Below, piece after piece: positions 53,536 to 63,951 of a stretch of DNA of 64,000 nt (the stretch's first letter is position 1; every line of letters starts with the position of its first letter). The DNA is from an uncultured Flavobacteriaceae bacterium. GTDB taxonomy: Bacteria; Bacteroidota; Bacteroidia; Flavobacteriales; Flavobacteriaceae. Position numbers and translations under genes: made by a program. Below the pieces are notes generated by a model. It was not told the DNA's origin. It did not search any database and saw nothing but the letters and a program-made list of their open reading frames with translations. The DNA is taken from assembly GCA_943788695.1 (NCBI GenBank), contig CALSRG010000003.1, forward strand, positions 1-64,000, written 5' to 3'.

Positions 53536-55652
53536 TAGTTTTTAATTGCAGTTAGACTTTTCTTGTTAATATTTTGGCTAACACGCAAGTCGGTAAGTAC
53601 GTTTAAAGCCTCTTCAACGTAAAGATCTTTCTTCAAATTTTGATGCCAACGTTCGCGTTTCTCTTTTAAAATCGAATCTTGTTTTATAACCTCTAACTCG
53701 TAAGGCAACGAAGCGAATTGAAGCTGATTTTCGTAATCAGATAATTGATCAAATCGTTTGATTTCCATCTCATTACTCTCTTGTTCTTTTTTAAATTCTT
53801 GATAATTTAATGATGTAGAAACGTCGTCTCTATTGTCTTTAATCCACTCAGCATTTTCTTTTATCAGTTGGAAAAGAGGATTGTTTTCAATTCTATTTTT
53901 ACTGTTGGTAATCACATAGGTGTAGTCTAATTCACCACTCCATAAGGTGTAATCAGCTGGTGTGATTTCATCCCATGGTAGTGGGTTCTCAAGATCACGT
54001 TCGCCCACATCTATAAAGGAATATCGATCGGGAATTACAATATCACTATTTACCCCTTTCAATTGGGTAGATCCTCCGTTGATTCTGTAAAATTTTTGGG
54101 TGGTGAAAGCCAAAGCACCAATATCTCCGAGGGTATTGTTGCGCACCATTCGATTAAGGTCAAATACATTTTGAACCGTTCCTTTACCATAAGTTTGCGG
54201 ACTTCCAATAATAATACCTCTTTTGTAATCTTGAATTGCAGCAGCAAAAATTTCAGAAGCTGATGCTGAAAGCTCATTAACCATAACTACTAAAGGTCCA
54301 TCCCAAGTGACACTTGGATCGTTGTCTTTTTTCTGTTCGGGTTTTTGACCTGTAGAACGAACTTGAACCACTGGCCCCTTTTCTATGAACAAACCAGTCA
54401 TCTCCACTACAGTAGGAAGGGACCCTCCGCCATTGCCACGCAAGTCTATAATAATACCTTCTACACCCTCTGCTTTAAGGCGCTCTATTTCCCGTTTGAC
54501 ATCGGTCGCGGCATTGCGCTCTTTGTAATTATCAAAATCGACATAAAATTTTGGAAGGTCAATCAATCCATATCGACTACCATTTTTCTCCACGACTGAC
54601 GATTTTACATAGACTTCTTCTAGCTCCACGATATCCCTTGTGATTTTGAGGTCTTCAATGGTGCCATCTACTTTTTTTAGGGTCAGGATGACATCAGTTC
54701 CTTTGGGCCCTTTTATGAGTTTTACCGCTTCATCGGTACGCATACCAACTATGCTAATAGCTTCTTTTTCATTGGATTGGCGAACTTTTAAGATGATATC
54801 GCCAACTTCCAGTTTGTTTTGTCGCCAAGCGGGCCCTCCCGAAATGATCTCATTTACCGAAATATGATCCATACGTTTTTGTAAGCGCGCACCTATACCT
54901 TCAAAGTTTCCAGACATATCAGTGTCAAATCGGTCTTTGGTAGCAGGAGAAAGATAATAGGTGTGCGGATCAAATTCTTCTACTATGGCATTGACATAAG
55001 TGTCAAACCAATCTCTACGTTCTCTATCATCCATAAAATCAAAAAACTCATCCATTGATTTCATCGTCTCTTCACGAGCTTCAATTTCCAATTCTCGTTC
55101 CGATTTCTTTTTTTCGGCATTTTCATTTTCTTCGACTAAGTCGTGATAGTTGAGCATGCTCGACAATTTCAATTGTTGTCGCCAACGATCCTCAAGTTCT
55201 TTTTTACTGTTAGTAAAGTCAATATTTTCGATGTCGCTAGAATAGGCTTCGTTCAAGCTGTAGTCAAAAGGTTTTGACAGAATTTCTTTATAAAATAATT
55301 GGGCTTCTTTTAGTCGTTTTGATAAAATTTCGACCGATGTATTGAAAAAATTGAGTTCATAGGCCCTAAGTTCATCATCAAGTTCAAATCGATACACCTC
55401 AAAAGCTGCCATGTCAGCATCATATAAATAACGTTTATATGGATCAATTTGAGCGATGTATCTCTCAAAAATGCTTTCTGAAAAATCATCATCAAAATCT
55501 TTTGGATCGACATGTCCTTCTTCAAGGACATAGGAAATAACCTGCAAGAGTAGCTTGTCCTTATCTGGATTTTCAAATGAATTTGATGTTAAATTACATG
55601 AAGCAAAGGCTAGTAGGAATGATAATAACATCAAGTTAAGAGGAGTCTTCAT
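53535..55652 (-). CDS. Tail-specific carboxy-terminal processing protease (S41)
   Basis: This 705-residue protease has a lipoprotein-type signal (LLSFLLAFASC), a PDZ domain (about 235-320, FEGIGARLQKRMDHISVNEI) and an S41 catalytic domain with the nucleophile in ELSASASEIFAAAIQDY and the general-base lysine in QTYGKGTVQ. A C-terminal helical region (about 590-700) follows. Prc-type proteases cut C-terminal tails of periplasmic proteins. The stop shares one base with the next gene (TAATG), tying it to the permease gene. Confidence 0.92.
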   Translation of the reverse strand: MKTPLNLMLLSFLLAFASCNLTSNSFENPDKDKLLLQVISYVLEEGHVDPKDFDDDFSESIFERYIAQIDPYKRYLYDADMAAFEVYRFELDDELRAYELNFFNTSVEILSKRLKEAQLFYKEILSKPFDYSLNEAYSSDIENIDFTNSKKELEDRWRQQLKLSSMLNYHDLVEENENAEKKKSERELEIEAREETMKSMDEFFDFMDDRERRDWFDTYVNAIVEEFDPHTYYLSPATKDRFDTDMSGNFEGIGARLQKRMDHISVNEIISGGPAWRQNKLEVGDIILKVRQSNEKEAISIVGMRTDEAVKLIKGPKGTDVILTLKKVDGTIEDLKITRDIVELEEVYVKSSVVEKNGSRYGLIDLPKFYVDFDNYKERNAATDVKREIERLKAEGVEGIIIDLRGNGGGSLPTVVEMTGLFIEKGPVVQVRSTGQKPEQKKDNDPSVTWDGPLVVMVNELSASASEIFAAAIQDYKRGIIIGSPQTYGKGTVQNVFDLNRMVRNNTLGDIGALAFTTQKFYRINGGSTQLKGVNSDIVIPDRYSFIDVGERDLENPLPWDEITPADYTLWSGELDYTYVITNSKNRIENNPLFQLIKENAEWIKDNRDDVSTSLNYQEFKKEQESNEMEIKRFDQLSDYENQLQFASLPYELEVIKQDSILKEKRERWHQNLKKDLYVEEALNVLTDLRVSQNINKKSLTAIKN

Positions 55653-55832
55653 AGAATCGATTTCTTTGGTCTAAATAGGTATTTTTTTCAGCTCATTAAA
55701 ATTAATTTTAGCAATGATTGAGCCATTTGATTTAATAGTTCGAAAATAAATAATAAACTATCTTAATTTACTTTAATCTTTACTAAACTTTTGTTAAAAG
55801 CCCTAAGATACAAATCCACCATCAATTTTACC

Positions 55833-55840
55833 TATTTTTG
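55833..55840 (+). promoter_or_regulatory. Putative -7 box for surE (TATTTTTG)
   Basis: TATTTTTG matches TAnnTTTG and ends 17 bases before the surE ATG at 55858. The 55653-55832 region between divergent genes shows no other clear motif. Confidence 0.45.
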
Positions 55841-55857
55841 TGTTTCAAGAAAAAACG

Positions 55858-56628
55858 ATGTCTAAAAAACCTTTAATTTTAATAACTAATGATGATGGCA
55901 TTACTGCGCCGGGTATACGGGCATTAATTGGTTTTATGAAAGAATTGGGTGATGTGGTTGTTGTTGCGCCTGATAGTCCTCAAAGCGGCATGGGACATGC
56001 TATTACAGTTGATAATACACTGTATGTGCGTCGTGAGGAAATTGATGAGGGTTCACAAGTCGAATATAGTACATCAGGTACCCCTGCCGATTGTGTTAAG
56101 TTGGCTAAGCACGAAATTTTAGACCGCACGCCTGATTTGTGTGTCTCTGGGATCAATCATGGGAGCAACGCATCGATTAATGTGTTGTACTCTGGGACTA
56201 TGAGTGCTGCTATTGAGGCGAGTATTGAAGAAATCCCTGCTATTGGATTTTCATTGTGCGACTTTAGCTGGAAGGCCGATTTTTCTGTCTTAGGTAGCTA
56301 TATCAAAACCATAGCAAAAAGCGTTTTGAAAAATGGCTTGCCAACGGGCACAGCTTTGAATGTAAATTTCCCAATTTCTCCGATCAAAGGGATGAAGGTA
56401 TGCAGACAAGCTAAAGCAAATTGGATTGAAAAATTTGATAAACGAAAGAGTCCAATGGGTCGGGACTATTATTGGTTAACTGGAGAATTTGTAAATTTCG
56501 ATGAAGGTCAAGACACAGACCAGTGGGCTTTGGACCATGGTTTTGTATCTATAGTGCCTATTCATTTTGACATGACTCACTATAAAGCGCTTGAGCAGCT
56601 CAATCATTTAAATAGCAACAATGAATAA
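55858..56628 (+). CDS. surE: 5'/3'-nucleotidase SurE
   Basis: This protein has 256 residues from ATG 55858; an in-frame GTG at 55840 is also open but would lie at the -7 box. The metal motif ILITNDDGITAPGI, VVVAPDSPQSGMGHA, SGINHGSNAS and SGTPADCVK identify SurE. It dephosphorylates nucleoside monophosphates and possibly short polyphosphate. The stop overlaps the next gene by 8 bp. Confidence 0.95.
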   Translation: MSKKPLILITNDDGITAPGIRALIGFMKELGDVVVVAPDSPQSGMGHAITVDNTLYVRREEIDEGSQVEYSTSGTPADCVKLAKHEILDRTPDLCVSGINHGSNASINVLYSGTMSAAIEASIEEIPAIGFSLCDFSWKADFSVLGSYIKTIAKSVLKNGLPTGTALNVNFPISPIKGMKVCRQAKANWIEKFDKRKSPMGRDYYWLTGEFVNFDEGQDTDQWALDHGFVSIVPIHFDMTHYKALEQLNHLNSNNE

Positions 56629-56899
56629 ATCAGTTATAATTGGTTTTCTATTAGGTGCAGCAGCAAATATTTTGGGTGTTGTTTTGGCAGCCTTGATTTT
56701 AGGAAGTGGCACGGATGTCGTCTATACGTTAAAGGCAGCCATAGACCAAAATTTTATTGGCAAACTGATTAGTCTTGGAGCAGCTTTGAACTTATTTTTA
56801 TTTTTCTTTTTTATAAGAAAGCGTCGCGATGATCAGGCAAAAGGCGTTCTATTTTTTACCATTTTTGCAGCATTAGGAACGTTTTTATTAATGCTGTAA
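56621..56899 (+). CDS. Small polytopic membrane protein, function unknown
   Basis: This 92-residue protein has about three hydrophobic helices (IIGFLLGAAANILGVVLAALIL, LISLGAALNLFLFFFFI, FFTIFAALGTFLLML) with a basic loop (RKRRDDQAKG). It lies between surE and lpxB in Flavobacteriia. No function is recognised. It overlaps surE by 8 bp and ends 2 bp before lpxB. Confidence 0.65.
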   Translation: MNKSVIIGFLLGAAANILGVVLAALILGSGTDVVYTLKAAIDQNFIGKLISLGAALNLFLFFFFIRKRRDDQAKGVLFFTIFAALGTFLLML

Positions 56900-56901
56900 T
56901 C

Positions 56902-58017
56902 ATGAAATACTATTTGGTCGTTGGTGAAGCCTCGGGTGATTTACATGCATCAAATTTGATGCGCGCCTTACTTAAGAAAGATCCGAATGCTGAATTTCGA
57001 TTTTTTGGTGGTGATCGAATGCAATCCGTGGGAGGAACTTTGGTGAAACACTACCGCGAGTTGGCATTTATGGGATTTTGGGAGGTCATTAAAAATTTGA
57101 AAACCATCCTCAATAATTTATCTTTTTGTAAGTCGGATATCCAAGAATTTAATCCAAATGCAGTCATTTTTGTTGATTATCCTGGATTCAATTTAAGATT
57201 GGCAAAATGGGTTAAAATGAGAGGTTATCAAACACATTACTATATATCACCACAACTTTGGGCTTGGAAAGAAAGCCGCATTTCTATTGTCAAACGATGG
57301 GTTGACAAAATGTACGTCATCCTACCTTTCGAAAAGAAATTTTATAAAAATAAACATCAGTTTGAAGTTGATTTTGTAGGACATCCTTTGCTCGATGCAA
57401 TAGATTCAAACAGCATTGTGGATGCGTCAAACTTTAAAAAAAAATGGCACTTGGACGATCGTCCAATTATTGCTTTGCTTCCTGGTAGTCGCGGGCAAGA
57501 AATTAAAAAAATGCTTAACACTATGACTGCTTTGATACCTTCATTTTTAAATTATCAATTTGTGATTGCTGGTGCGCCAAGCCAACCTAAGGAAATTTAT
57601 TTACCATATATGACCTCGGACTCTATTGCGCTCGTTGAAAACAATACATATGATTTGCTCCAAGTGGCCTCCGTGGCTTTGGTTACATCTGGAACTGCAA
57701 CTTTAGAAACAGCTTTGTATAGAGTTCCTCAAGTCGTATGTTATAAAAGCAGTAAGTTTTCTTATTGGATTGCCCGAATTTTGGTTAAACACCTGAAATA
57801 TATCTCATTGGTCAATTTAGTCCTCGACCGACCTGCGGTCAAAGAGCTGATACAAGATGAGTTTACAGTATCAAATTTAGCCGATGAATTGAAATTAATA
57901 TTGACCCCCGAATCTCAATCTATTATTTTGGAAGACTATAATGAATTGACCAAGTTGCTCGGTGGATCAGGGGCCAGTGTCAAGACAGCTGATCTCATAT
58001 ATAATGCCTTGAATTAA
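56902..58017 (+). CDS. lpxB: Lipid-A-disaccharide synthase
   Basis: This 371-residue glycosyltransferase (GT19) has VVGEASGDLHASNLM, FFGGDRMQSVGG, PQLWAWKESRI and VTSGTATLETALYRVP. It joins UDP-diacylglucosamine and lipid X to form the lipid A backbone. Its order after surE and the small membrane gene is conserved in Bacteroidota. Confidence 0.95.
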   Translation: MKYYLVVGEASGDLHASNLMRALLKKDPNAEFRFFGGDRMQSVGGTLVKHYRELAFMGFWEVIKNLKTILNNLSFCKSDIQEFNPNAVIFVDYPGFNLRLAKWVKMRGYQTHYYISPQLWAWKESRISIVKRWVDKMYVILPFEKKFYKNKHQFEVDFVGHPLLDAIDSNSIVDASNFKKKWHLDDRPIIALLPGSRGQEIKKMLNTMTALIPSFLNYQFVIAGAPSQPKEIYLPYMTSDSIALVENNTYDLLQVASVALVTSGTATLETALYRVPQVVCYKSSKFSYWIARILVKHLKYISLVNLVLDRPAVKELIQDEFTVSNLADELKLILTPESQSIILEDYNELTKLLGGSGASVKTADLIYNALN

Positions 58018-58049
58018 TTCTTACACCCCCAATCTCAGTTACCTACTAA

Positions 58050-60068
58050 GTGCCTTTTTTTAATACTACATTACTTAAGTTACTGATCCTTCTTATTCTA
58101 GGGATCATTGGTTCTTTTTCAGGCCTTTTATCCTTACTAACATCCTATCATCTTTTGGGTGTAGTTTTTGTCTTGACCGTCATTTTTCACCTGTTTTTTA
58201 AGTATATTTTTTTGACAGATTGGCTGGTTGGTTTGATGGTGTTTTGTTTAGGATACAGTTTAGCCATGACGCATAATCATAAGGCTTATAATCAGCACTA
58301 CACCAACCAATCCATCATAGAAATCGTAAAATACGATACCCTAGTTATTCGGATTAGAGAAATTCAAAAACCCACTTGGTCAAACCGATATATTGTTGAC
58401 ATAGAGCAATATAATTCTAAAACATCTTTTGGCAAACTAATGATGTATACCCCATTAGAAATTTCCTTTAATGTGGATGACAGATTGCTTACGATTGTAG
58501 ACTTTCGAGCTATTGATAAGCCACGAAATCCATATCAATTTAATTATCACAACTACCTCAAACATCGAAATGTTTATGCTTCAATAAGTCTTACAGATAC
58601 CAATTTTAAGAGATTATCATCTGCCAATACCATATATGGCTACGCCGATAAAGTACGGCAATATGTCATGGAATTGATGTGTCCATGGGATATAAACCAC
58701 ACCGCAATGTCTATTTTCGAAGCCTTAGTTTTAGGACAACGGCAAGATATTTCTGATGATTTAAAAGACACATTTGAAAGGGCTGGGGTGGTTCACATTT
58801 TGGCCATTTAGGGATTGCACATTGGGATCATATTACTATTTCTTCGGTGGCTTTTTAGGCCACTTCATCGATTGCCAAAGGGCCGAATCATCAGTGCCGT
58901 TTTCATAGTCTTGATGCTTTGGAGTTTCGCCATCGTTTCAGGATTATCGCCGTCAGTCATTCATGCTGTGGGTATGTTTACCTTAGTCGCACTGAGCCTT
59001 TTATTTAGAAGAAGATCCAAATTGATTAATACCATTTTAGCAGCGGCTTTTTTATCATTATTGATTGATCCCAATATGCTATTCGAAGTGGGGTTTCAAT
59101 TGAGTTATGCGGCAGTGTTGTCTATCGCTATTCTTGCACCTTGGTTGCAATCCATGTGGTGTGCTAAGCACAAATTATTGATCTGGTTTAGGGATACGAT
59201 ATCAGTAACTTTAGCTGCTCAAATTGGTGTGTTGCCCATATCCTTGTTTTATTTCCATCAATTTCCTGGGTTGTTTTTAGTGGCTAATATCGTTTTGATC
59301 CCCTTGGTGACCTTTATACTATTTTTTTCATTTGTAATGGTTTTGTTTGCGAATATAAAATTTTACCATTTCAAAATCGCTTTAGCCTATGAGTGGTGTA
59401 TTGAATTAATGACGGGTTGGGTGTCAAAAATTGCTCAATTTGATTATTTTTTCACAGATCGTATTTCTTTTGGATGGCTAGAATTGTGCATATCTTATGG
59501 TTTTCTTTTTTTATTTGGATGGTTACACACCAAACCTACTGCAAAGCGGATTCAAGTTATATTGATTACTATCTCCGGTTTGTTGGTTGTGAGTATATAC
59601 TCAAAACTTCAATTACGTCCATCAGAGTTAATTATTTTTCATAAAACACGGCATACCATCATTGGGATTAATAATGGTCAAAGAATAACGCTATATCATG
59701 ATATGAATCCTGATGACATAATAGATGAGCGCCTTGTGTCCGATTATGAAACGGGATCTGGAATCAAAACCATTAAACCACTTCCAAAACAAAATCTATT
59801 TGAGTTTAATGGAAAACTGTGGCTCGTACTTGATTCGATGGGTATAAATGGCGCCCCGAACTTTGAGGTGAACGGGATGGTTATTACTCAAAGTCCACGT
59901 ATTCATATGGATAGATGGCTTGATAGTCTTCAACCCAAAATTGTGATTGCCGACGGAAGTAATTATAAGTCTTTTTTAGACCGTTGGGAAGCCAGTTGTC
60001 GTCAGAAAGGTGTTGAATTTCATAGAACAGATACTCAAGGAGCCTACATCGAAATTGTTAAACCCTAA
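58050..60068 (+). pseudogene. ComEC/Rec2 competence protein interrupted by one in-frame amber codon
   Basis: The first ~253 codons encode an N-terminal membrane segment (LLILLILGIIGSFSGLLSLL), an OB-like region and the start of the competence domain (VLGQRQDISDDLKDTFERAG). The frame then meets TAG (58809-58811) exactly where the conserved sequence is A-I-S-G-L-H. It resumes in the same frame as GLHIGIILLFLRWLF, with helices and a C-terminal metallo-beta-lactamase-like part lacking obvious metal ligands. A single base change (TCG to TAG) explains it. A restart at TTG 58815 could give a separate C-terminal piece. ComEC takes up DNA through the inner membrane. Confidence 0.85.
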
Positions 60069-60613
60069 TTGCTAAAAGATGATTTAAAGTTGTCAGAATA
60101 GACTTTAAACTCTGCTTGAGTGGTTATCGACTTAAAAGTATTATCTTTAAAAAGCTTCAAATACAATTCAAGTTGTTGTGGGGTTCGATAGCCTACCAAA
60201 GGTGTTATGAAATCGGCATTCTCATCAAGAAACACCATGGTTGGATAGCCAGTAACTCTAAAATATGACGTCAATTGGTGTTGACCATTTCTTGATTTAG
60301 CGCGACTTGGATTATAATTTGGATTGGAGTAAACGGTGCCTTTAAAGTTTACCTTATCGTTACCTTCGGCATTGAACTTAACAGCGTAATAGTGTTTGTT
60401 GATATAGGCGATCACATCTGCATTTCCAAAAGTGTTTTTATCCAGCATCTTACATGGACCGCACCAAACGGTGTACATGTCCATGATAATCTTTTTGGGC
60501 TGTTTTTTTTGCAAGGCAACGGCTTGCTCCAGACTCACCCAGTTGATTTCCTGTGCTTTAACCGAATTGAAAGCAAATAAAATACTAAATAACCATATCG
60601 ATCTTAACATCAT
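60065..60613 (-). CDS. Secreted thioredoxin-like protein
   Basis: This 182-residue protein has a signal peptide (SIWLFSILFAFNSVKA) and the active site VWCGPCKMLDKNTF near residue 50. A cis-proline loop lies in VTGYPTMVFL. It belongs to the periplasmic thioredoxin-fold group that reduces or isomerises disulfides. A second ATG is adjacent (60610). It overlaps the comEC end by 4 bp. Confidence 0.87.
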   Translation of the reverse strand: MMLRSIWLFSILFAFNSVKAQEINWVSLEQAVALQKKQPKKIIMDMYTVWCGPCKMLDKNTFGNADVIAYINKHYYAVKFNAEGNDKVNFKGTVYSNPNYNPSRAKSRNGQHQLTSYFRVTGYPTMVFLDENADFITPLVGYRTPQQLELYLKLFKDNTFKSITTQAEFKVYSDNFKSSFSN

Positions 60614-60633
60614 TCTTTATCTATTTTATTGAA

Positions 60634-62379
60634 TTAACGCACACCGTGCATCAGTTTTTTTACTATTGGATACATCAAAACGGAAAGCACACCAAGTCCA
60701 ACTGCAATTGCAGTGAGTAGCCAAAAGAAATAACTCAATCCTTCTGTTTTGGCAATGGCCTCCGATGATTCTCCGAATAATCCTGCCAATTTCATACCGA
60801 TCGCAACCGCCAAATACCAAACGCCAAACATCATTGCTATCATGCGTCCAGGTACTAATTTACTGACATAAGAGAGTGCAACAGGCGAAATGCAAAGTTC
60901 TCCCATCGTGTGAAAGAAATAAACTAAAATTAACCAAATCATACTCACTGATGCTGTTTTTGCACCTACTGGAATAGACGATGATCCAATTGCAACGCAA
61001 GCCATACCAATACCTAAAAGGGTCATGCCAATACCGTATTTCATATTAGCATTAGGGTTGTATTTGCTCTCCCACCATTTTGAAAACAAAGGTGCCAAAC
61101 CAATGATAAATAATGAATTTAATACACCAAACCAAGATGCTGGTACTTCAGCTATATCTTTTTTAAACTCTGTGTTGAGCATCCATATAGCTATACCCCA
61201 AATGATAACGAAACTGGTCGCTAAAATAATATTTGAAACACCATATTTTTTAAATGTTTTTTTGAATAATAGACCAAGCACCCAAGTTATTATCCCTAAC
61301 GGGATGATTGTCATCAGTGAGTTCACAATTTTGAACGTAAATGCCGAGTTGCCCTCTAGCACTCGCTGGGTATAATCACGTGCAAAAATGGTCAATGAAC
61401 TTGGAGCTTGTTCGAATATAGCCCAAAAGAAAATGGTCACAAAAGCAAAAAAGATTACAGCCATCATGCGGTCGCGCGTGATTTTATCATAACGCGGTAA
61501 TCTCAATAGTAACAGAAAAATGAAAAGACCCAAGGCAGTTAGGATCGCAACATTCGACCCATCCATACCAAACAGATTAAAATTAAAAACATTGTAAACC
61601 CCTTCCGAGATTTTTGACACTGGATCGTTAAATATCCAGGCCAGTCCTAATAAAGCGGCTATGGCAATAAGTCCAAGATGAAGTTTTGTAAACGGATTCA
61701 GTTTGGCATCACCAACGGCGGTATCATCAGTCTGTTCTGCTTTTAATGGTTTAAGTCCAATCTCCCCAAAGATTCCTTGAGCCATCCAAAACTGTAGCAA
61801 GCCGAAAAGCATAAAAATACCGGCTACTCCAAAACCCCAAGACCAACCTACAGTCTCACCCAAGTAACCACATAATAAAATTCCTAAAAAGGCTCCTGCA
61901 TTCACACCCATATAAAAAATAGTGTAAGCACCGTCTTTTTTCTCGGGTTTAGTCACGTACATTTCCGAAATTATGGAAGTCATATTAGGTTTAAAAAATC
62001 CACTTCCAAAGACCAAGAGCGTCAAACCTAAATAAATAAAAAATTCAGATTCGAGGGCCATCGAAGCATGTCCTAAGGTCATGAGTAAGGCACCTAAAAG
62101 CACGGCATAACGAAAACCGATGATTTTATCAGCAAAATAACCTCCTAAAAGTGTCGACAAATAAACCAGCGAGGTATAGGTGCCGAAAATCGCAAAAGCA
62201 TGCTCTCTGGGCCATCCCCATCCACCGTCGAGTAAGGATGCAGTAAAAAACATAACTAAAAGTGATCGCATACCGTAATATGAAAAACGCTCCCACATTT
62301 CGGTAAAAAAGAGTACAAAAAGCCCTGCTGGATGTCCTAGTACTTTGTCTTTAAATAAACTTTCGATATTTGTAGTCAT
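60634..62379 (-). CDS. POT-family proton-dependent oligopeptide transporter (copy 1)
   Basis: This 581-residue MFS protein of the PTR2/POT family has about fourteen membrane helices. Family motifs include FFTEMWERFSYYGMRSLL near the N-terminus, GYFADKIIGFRYAV, FYMGVNAGAFLG and FHTMGELCISPVALSYVSKL. It imports di- and tripeptides with protons. It lies 9 bp after a related gene upstream, which ends with the same KKLMHGV motif. It is longer than its neighbour by an insert in its middle. Confidence 0.92.
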   Translation of the reverse strand: MTTNIESLFKDKVLGHPAGLFVLFFTEMWERFSYYGMRSLLVMFFTASLLDGGWGWPREHAFAIFGTYTSLVYLSTLLGGYFADKIIGFRYAVLLGALLMTLGHASMALESEFFIYLGLTLLVFGSGFFKPNMTSIISEMYVTKPEKKDGAYTIFYMGVNAGAFLGILLCGYLGETVGWSWGFGVAGIFMLFGLLQFWMAQGIFGEIGLKPLKAEQTDDTAVGDAKLNPFTKLHLGLIAIAALLGLAWIFNDPVSKISEGVYNVFNFNLFGMDGSNVAILTALGLFIFLLLLRLPRYDKITRDRMMAVIFFAFVTIFFWAIFEQAPSSLTIFARDYTQRVLEGNSAFTFKIVNSLMTIIPLGIITWVLGLLFKKTFKKYGVSNIILATSFVIIWGIAIWMLNTEFKKDIAEVPASWFGVLNSLFIIGLAPLFSKWWESKYNPNANMKYGIGMTLLGIGMACVAIGSSSIPVGAKTASVSMIWLILVYFFHTMGELCISPVALSYVSKLVPGRMIAMMFGVWYLAVAIGMKLAGLFGESSEAIAKTEGLSYFFWLLTAIAVGLGVLSVLMYPIVKKLMHGVR

Positions 62380-62388
62380 AATGATTGG

Positions 62389-63921
62389 TTATGTATTTAA
62401 TTCTTTGTCAACGCCGTGCATCAATTTTTTAATAACAGGAGATATTGTTAAAAGGAATAAACCGACACCAACTCCTGTATAAAATAAATAGTTAAACAAT
62501 TTTAAATAGCTTTCTTTAGCCACAGCGAGGTCTGTGATTTCGCCCGAGGCTGTTTCTACTGAAGCGATATTGGCTAAAATTGATGCTATGAATTCTGAAC
62601 TTGCGGTAGCTAAAAACCAAACGCCCATCATGAATCCAACAATCTTATGAGGTGAAAGTTTGGTAACGGCCGAAAGCCCCACAGGTGATAAACACAATTC
62701 CCCACAAGTATGAAGGAGATAGGTCAAAACCATCCAAAACATAGCTACTTTACCAAGACCTGAAACATTTATACCCATGACTAAAGCCCCAAAACCTAAA
62801 CCTACAAGCATAATAGCTAATGAAAATTTAACAGCAGTGTTCGGGTTATATTTCCCCAATTTAACCCACATCCAAGCAAAAACGGGTGCTAAAAGAATGA
62901 TAAACAAAGCATTTAGACTCAAGAAAGCACTGGCGGTAATATCACCTCTGTCCAGTATTCTGTCTGCAAAAAGATTCATGGAGGTGTAAGATTGCTCAAA
63001 CAATGCCCAGAAAATGACCGTAAAAATGATCAATATGGTCAATGCTGCAAGTTGTTCACGAGCAATCTTATCCAGTTGAGTTAACGCATAATAAACGATA
63101 TAGATAAAGGAAGCGGCTCCTGAGACGATTAAAAGATTTTGAACAACGCTATGGCTTTGAACCATCTGCCATATGGCTACCGTAGACAAAACACTTGCGC
63201 CGTAAACAATCCATTCATTTTTCAGCCCGAATGATTTTCGCTCCAAGAATTCTGGATTAGTTGACTCACCTTTGCCTTGAAGCGTTTTCTTCCCAAGAAT
63301 AAATGTTATTAAACCGAATAACATACCTATACCCGCAGCACCAAATCCATAACTCCAACCATAGGTTTCACCAAGCCATCCGCAGAGTAGGGTCGCTACA
63401 AAAGAACCAAGGTTGATTCCCATATAAAAAATAGTAAAACCTGAATCTCGGCGTTTATCGCCTGCAGCATAAAGCTCTCCAACTAAAGAAGAAATGTTGG
63501 CTTTTAAGAAACCAACACCAACAATTATAAAGGCTAACGACAGATAGAAAACCTGCAGGGCGATATTATCCCTAGTGATTTCTCCAGTGAGCGTAGCTGT
63601 TGCTGCATTTCCTTCGTAAGCCATTCCAAGGTGCCCGAGTACCAAAAGTATACCTCCTAAAACAATGGCTTTTCGAAAGCCTAAATATCGGTCAGCTATA
63701 AACCCTCCTACTACGGGAATAGCATAGACCAAAGCGGCATAACTTCCGATGAGTAAGTTGCCTTCGACGTCTGAAAATAAAAGGTATTTTGTTAAATAAA
63801 ATATCAAAAGTGCTTTCATGCCGTAAAAAGAAAAGCGCTCCCACATTTCAGTGAAAAATAAGATAAATAATCCCGCCGGATGTCCAAAGATGGTTTTTTG
63901 AGAAATTGAGGGATTTGTCAT
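62389..63921 (-). CDS. POT-family proton-dependent oligopeptide transporter (copy 2)
   Basis: This 510-residue POT transporter is closely related to the adjacent downstream copy. It has FFTEMWERFSFYGMKALL, GGFIADRYLGFRKAI, FYMGINLGSFVATLL, the WALFEQSYTSMNLFA segment and LHTCGELCLSPVGLSAVTKL. A regular spread of membrane helices fits the family. The pair probably arose by tandem duplication and may differ in peptide range. It leads the pair. Confidence 0.92.
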   Translation of the reverse strand: MTNPSISQKTIFGHPAGLFILFFTEMWERFSFYGMKALLIFYLTKYLLFSDVEGNLLIGSYAALVYAIPVVGGFIADRYLGFRKAIVLGGILLVLGHLGMAYEGNAATATLTGEITRDNIALQVFYLSLAFIIVGVGFLKANISSLVGELYAAGDKRRDSGFTIFYMGINLGSFVATLLCGWLGETYGWSYGFGAAGIGMLFGLITFILGKKTLQGKGESTNPEFLERKSFGLKNEWIVYGASVLSTVAIWQMVQSHSVVQNLLIVSGAASFIYIVYYALTQLDKIAREQLAALTILIIFTVIFWALFEQSYTSMNLFADRILDRGDITASAFLSLNALFIILLAPVFAWMWVKLGKYNPNTAVKFSLAIMLVGLGFGALVMGINVSGLGKVAMFWMVLTYLLHTCGELCLSPVGLSAVTKLSPHKIVGFMMGVWFLATASSEFIASILANIASVETASGEITDLAVAKESYLKLFNYLFYTGVGVGLFLLTISPVIKKLMHGVDKELNT

Positions 63922-63951
63922 ATCGTTATTTATAAATTGGATTTGATAAAT

